DNA of 25,708 nt from CALREA01 sp041674865 (GTDB taxonomy: Bacteria; Patescibacteriota; Gracilibacteria; UBA1369; UBA12463): contig JBAYUX010000013.1 in NCBI GenBank assembly GCA_041674865.1, positions 1-25,708 on the forward strand, written 5' to 3'. A program made the translations under genes and the position numbers. The notes beneath the pieces are model-generated. The model was given only the letters and a program-made list of their open reading frames with translations, was not told the origin of the DNA and made no database searches. Positions 23,033 through 25,708 of the stretch are shown piece after piece; position 1 is the stretch's first letter, and each line of letters opens with the position of its first letter.

Positions 23033-23479
23033 ATGATCGTTCCTATTCTTCTCGGTTCGGCCTCAGACAAAGACTTCGCACAGAAGATTGTCGACGAGCT
23101 GAATGTTTTTGGCATTCCTTCTGAGGTCATCGTGGCTTCTGCACACAAAGTTCCAGAAAAAGTTATCGAGGTTATCGAACGGTTCAATAAAGAAACAGAA
23201 GTGGTTTACGTGACACTTGCCGGTATGAGCAATGGTCTTTCCGGTGTTACCGCTGGATCGTCATATCATCCAGTTATCGCTTGCCCTCCACACAAAGATC
23301 TCGCAGAATATCAGGTCGATATTCACTCATCCCTTCGAATGCCAAAGGATACGCCGGTTTTGACGGTTCTTTCTCCAGGTAATACGGCACTTTGTATCGC
23401 TCGAATGTTTGCCATGTCTCATCCAGAGCTTCGTGAGAAAATTGTCGAACGTGTCAAAAGCGTGAAGGCTTCATTTTAA
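23033..23479 (+). CDS. purE: AIR carboxylase, class II PurE
   Basis: 148 residues. GSASDKDF (8-15) and SAHK (36-39) mark PurE. The rest matches the class II form known from animal PAICS and some bacteria: AGMSNGL (63-69) instead of the class I AGGAAHL, IACPP (82-86), and SSLRMP (99-104) followed by TVLSPGNTA. Class II enzymes carboxylate AIR directly with CO2, so no PurK is needed; none is seen here. The product CAIR is the substrate of PurC, encoded two genes upstream. purB starts 46 bases later. Confidence 0.93.
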   Translation: MIVPILLGSASDKDFAQKIVDELNVFGIPSEVIVASAHKVPEKVIEVIERFNKETEVVYVTLAGMSNGLSGVTAGSSYHPVIACPPHKDLAEYQVDIHSSLRMPKDTPVLTVLSPGNTALCIARMFAMSHPELREKIVERVKSVKASF

Positions 23480-23509
23480 TTTTCCTTTTTTTGATTTTCT
23501 AAACGTAAC

Positions 23510-23517
23510 TTAACCCC
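23510..23517 (+). promoter_or_regulatory. TTAACCCC leader motif of purB
   Basis: TTAACCCC, 8 bases ahead of the purB ATG; third copy of the element found at glyA and at 22584. Confidence 0.4.
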
Positions 23518-23525
23518 TTGATTCC

Positions 23526-24878
23526 ATGGCTCAACTCTTTGCTCTCTCTCCGCTTGATGGTCGTTATGCCGATAAGGTACAGGAGCTTTCTGAGTTTTTT
23601 TCTGAGTCTGGACTTCAGCGATATCGAGTGAAGGTTGAGATCGAGTGGTTGATTTTTATCTGCAATGATTTGAAGTTGGCTGGTACGAAAAAGTTCAGCG
23701 CGACCCAGGTAAAGGCCCTCCGAAATATCTACGAGAAGTTTTCCGACAAGGACGCCCAGAAAATTAAAGACATTGAGGCGACGACGAATCATGATGTAAA
23801 AGCAGTCGAATACCTTCTTCGAGATAAGCTTACTGCTGCGAAGATTAAGGGTTATGAGTCGTTTATTCACTTCGGATGTACGAGTGAGGATATCAACAAT
23901 CTCTCATACGCACTTATGACGCAGGATGCTGTGAAAGGTCCTATTTCAAAATGGTTCAATGAACTTTTTGCATCACTTGAAGCGTTTGCCGAGGAGCATA
24001 AGAGTGTTTCGATGATGGGACATACACATGGTCAGCCAGCTTCTCCAACAACCGTTGGTAAGGAGGTGATGAATGTGGTGGCTCGACTTGAACGACAGAG
24101 CGATATCTTTGATGATTCGATTGTTTTCCTTGGAAAGATTAATGGTGCGGTTGGAAATTACAACGCACACGTGGTTGCCTATCCGGAGATTGATTGGATC
24201 AAGGCCGGTCAGAAGTTCATTTCTGGGCTTGGACTGACTCCAAATATGTACACGACTCAGATTGAACCGCACGATTGGAATGCGGAGTTATTCGATCTCA
24301 TGCGACGAGTGAACGTGATTCTTACCGACTTTTCTCGTGATATGTGGATGTACATCGGAATGGGTTACTTCAAACAAAAGGTAAAGAAGGGCGAGGTTGG
24401 TTCTTCGACCATGCCACACAAGGTCAATCCAATCGACTTCGAAAATGCTGAGGGAAACTTTGGTCTTGCGAATGCGCTCTTTGGCCACTTTTCCGAAAAG
24501 CTTCCTATCTCACGAATGCAAAGAGATCTTACCGACTCGACCGTTATGCGAAATGTCGGCGTCGCTTTTGGTTATACGCTTCTTGGGTTCAAGAGCTTGC
24601 TCAAAGGAATGAATAAGGTTGAGGTGAATAAAGATCTGCTCGCTCGAGATCTCGACTCTCATTGGGAAGTTCTCGGTGAGCCGGTTCAGACGGTACTTCG
24701 CAAATACGGCGTAAAAAATGCTTACGAACTCCTCAAAGATATGACTCGCGGAAAGGATTTCGGAAAAGCTGACTACGTGAAGTTCGTCACTAGTTTACCA
24801 ATTCCACCTAAGGAAAAATCGAAGTTAGAAAAGCTCACTCCATCGAGCTATATAGGTTTGGCCGTGAAGTTGGTCTAG
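23526..24878 (+). CDS. purB: Adenylosuccinate lyase
   Basis: 450 residues, close to the E. coli enzyme. It removes fumarate from SAICAR (giving AICAR) and from adenylosuccinate (giving AMP). N-terminal LSPLDGRYADKV, TNHDVKAVEY (87-96), GHTHGQPASPTT (165-176) with the catalytic-site histidines, and the superfamily signature SSTMPHKVNP (293-302) are all present. The full-length, E. coli-type sequence shows no truncation. It probably shares a transcript with purE. Confidence 0.97.
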   Translation: MAQLFALSPLDGRYADKVQELSEFFSESGLQRYRVKVEIEWLIFICNDLKLAGTKKFSATQVKALRNIYEKFSDKDAQKIKDIEATTNHDVKAVEYLLRDKLTAAKIKGYESFIHFGCTSEDINNLSYALMTQDAVKGPISKWFNELFASLEAFAEEHKSVSMMGHTHGQPASPTTVGKEVMNVVARLERQSDIFDDSIVFLGKINGAVGNYNAHVVAYPEIDWIKAGQKFISGLGLTPNMYTTQIEPHDWNAELFDLMRRVNVILTDFSRDMWMYIGMGYFKQKVKKGEVGSSTMPHKVNPIDFENAEGNFGLANALFGHFSEKLPISRMQRDLTDSTVMRNVGVAFGYTLLGFKSLLKGMNKVEVNKDLLARDLDSHWEVLGEPVQTVLRKYGVKNAYELLKDMTRGKDFGKADYVKFVTSLPIPPKEKSKLEKLTPSSYIGLAVKLV

Positions 24879-24948
24879 GCGGCAACCAAAAATACTTGTC
24901 GTTTTCGGGAAAATCCTGCACCATACGGATGCTTTTTAATTTTTTTGT

Positions 24949-25557
24949 ATGATTCTCTCCGACCACGACATTCTTGACCGTATTAAGAAGGGTGATATTC
25001 AGGCTTGGTGTCCAGAAAATGACTACCTCAAGAATGTTCATGCCTCGTCGATGGATATGCGACTTGGTCGATTTTTCAAAATCTACAATCACAACGCGTT
25101 TGCGATTCTTGATCCAATGAAGCCTGAGTTTTTTGATGATGCGACACGACTTATTGAACTTCCAGAAGATGGTCGAACGCCTTTTATTGTTCAGCCAGGG
25201 GAGTTTGTTCTTGGTGTGACTCTTGAGAAAATTAAAATTGCTGATGACTTGGTGGCTCGTGTTGAGGGACGAAGTTCTCTTGGACGGCTTGGAATTATCA
25301 TTCACTCAACGGCTGGATTTGTAGATGCTGGATTTGAGGGAACCATTACACTCGAAATTACAAACATCAACCGAATGCCAGTCGCTCTTTATCCAGGTAT
25401 GCGTGTCTGTCAGCTCGCTTTTGAACTTATGAGTTCGCCTGCCGACGTTCCTTACCACAAAAAAGCTCACTCGAAATACCAGGGCCAGATTCTTCCAGAG
25501 GAGAGTCGCGTTCACCAGGATCCAGAGTTTGTGAAATTACGATTGCCTACGGCTTAG
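24949..25557 (+). CDS. dcd: dCTP deaminase
   Basis: 202 residues. It converts dCTP to dUTP, and in bifunctional relatives directly to dUMP, the precursor of dTMP. Motifs: MILSDHDIL start, SSMDMRLG near 33-40, RVEGRSSLGR (104-113), STAGFVDAGFEG (120-131) and the catalytic glutamate E136 in ITLEI. From sequence alone I cannot tell the mono-functional from the bifunctional form. It lies 70 bases after purB on the same strand; no clear own promoter or terminator is seen. Confidence 0.95.
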   Translation: MILSDHDILDRIKKGDIQAWCPENDYLKNVHASSMDMRLGRFFKIYNHNAFAILDPMKPEFFDDATRLIELPEDGRTPFIVQPGEFVLGVTLEKIKIADDLVARVEGRSSLGRLGIIIHSTAGFVDAGFEGTITLEITNINRMPVALYPGMRVCQLAFELMSSPADVPYHKKAHSKYQGQILPEESRVHQDPEFVKLRLPTA

Positions 25558-25567
25558 AGCTTTTTCG

Positions 25568-25596
25568 TTGTATTGCGGCTTTGACGTGAGTATAAT
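25568..25596 (+). promoter_or_regulatory. Possible promoter of ileS
   Basis: TTGTAT (25568-25573), 17-base spacer, perfect TATAAT (25591-25596). Start near 25603, about 20 bases ahead of the ATG. Confidence 0.5.
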
Positions 25597-25622
25597 TTCC
25601 CATGTTTTGACCCTATACTCCT

Positions 25623-25708
25623 ATGTTTCAGCCTGTAAATCCACGTCAGTCTTTTCCTGAGTTAGAGCATGAGATGCTCGATTTTTGGCAGCAAAATCAT
25701 GTTTTTGA
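25623..25708 (+). CDS. ileS: Isoleucyl-tRNA synthetase, N-terminus only (cut by window end)
   Basis: 28 codons from ATG 25623 are visible. The segment SFPELEHEMLDFWQQNHVF matches the start of class I IleRS (FPxLExxILxFWxxxxIF). ValRS and LeuRS share a distant version, so the assignment is likely rather than certain. The HIGH motif lies beyond the window. No Shine-Dalgarno is present. Confidence 0.7.
   Translation, partial: MFQPVNPRQSFPELEHEMLDFWQQNHVF

Overview
The window looks like a chromosomal piece of a Candidate Phyla Radiation (Patescibacteria) bacterium. The clues are a PrgI/TraC-like membrane gene pair next to lepA, an SLH-domain surface protein with paired cysteines, compact gene spacing, a 23S-5S rRNA unit with no 16S gene beside it, and an almost complete lack of Shine-Dalgarno sequences. 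All full-length genes read through without internal UGA, and alr ends in UGA, so this is standard decoding rather than the UGA=Gly code of Gracilibacteria/Absconditabacteria. Placing it near Peregrinibacteria-like lineages is only a guess.

Layout: 1-413 holds the start of a leftward gene for a membrane-anchored protein with two Tudor-like repeats. 536-728 is a self-contained tRNA-Ile(GAT) unit with its own promoter and terminator. 804-1049 encodes a small two-helix membrane protein. 1108-4834 is the rRNA unit: promoter, leader with a terminator-like hairpin, 23S rRNA enclosed by a long processing helix, 5S rRNA, and a bidirectional terminator. 4861-8013 is leftward: lepA, then prgI and a TraC/VirB4-N-like gene under their own promoter. 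8157-11820 is a rightward three-gene operon: membrane-anchored family-5 solute-binding protein, HAMP-SpoIIE/RsbU-type phosphatase, and an unknown 175-residue protein. 11841-13700 is a leftward one-carbon pair (5-formyl-THF cyclo-ligase, glyA). 13817-15064 is an HtrA protease, followed by tRNA-Leu(GAG) and tRNA-Val(TAC). 15507-16637 is a lipoprotein with a possible TIKI/ChaN-like fold. 16688-17977 is the SLH protein, then a 33-residue lysine-rich ORF, a cold-shock protein and a GIY-YIG protein. 18931-21394 is leftward purA-alr. 21514-24878 is rightward purC, an unknown 109-residue gene, purE and purB. dcd and the first codons of ileS close the window.

How they fit together: purC, purE and purB carry out consecutive late steps towards AICAR/IMP, and purA and purB together convert IMP to AMP. 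The PurE has the sequence signature of the CO2-using class II enzyme. GlyA and the cyclo-ligase supply and repair folate one-carbon units used in purine and dTMP synthesis, and Dcd feeds dUMP. The most unusual parts are the solute-binding protein/phosphatase operon with no permease, the 23S leader with a strong terminator-like hairpin ahead of the processing stem, the tandem Tudor-like membrane protein, and a recurrent C-rich motif (TTAACCCC) just upstream of start codons where a Shine-Dalgarno would be expected.
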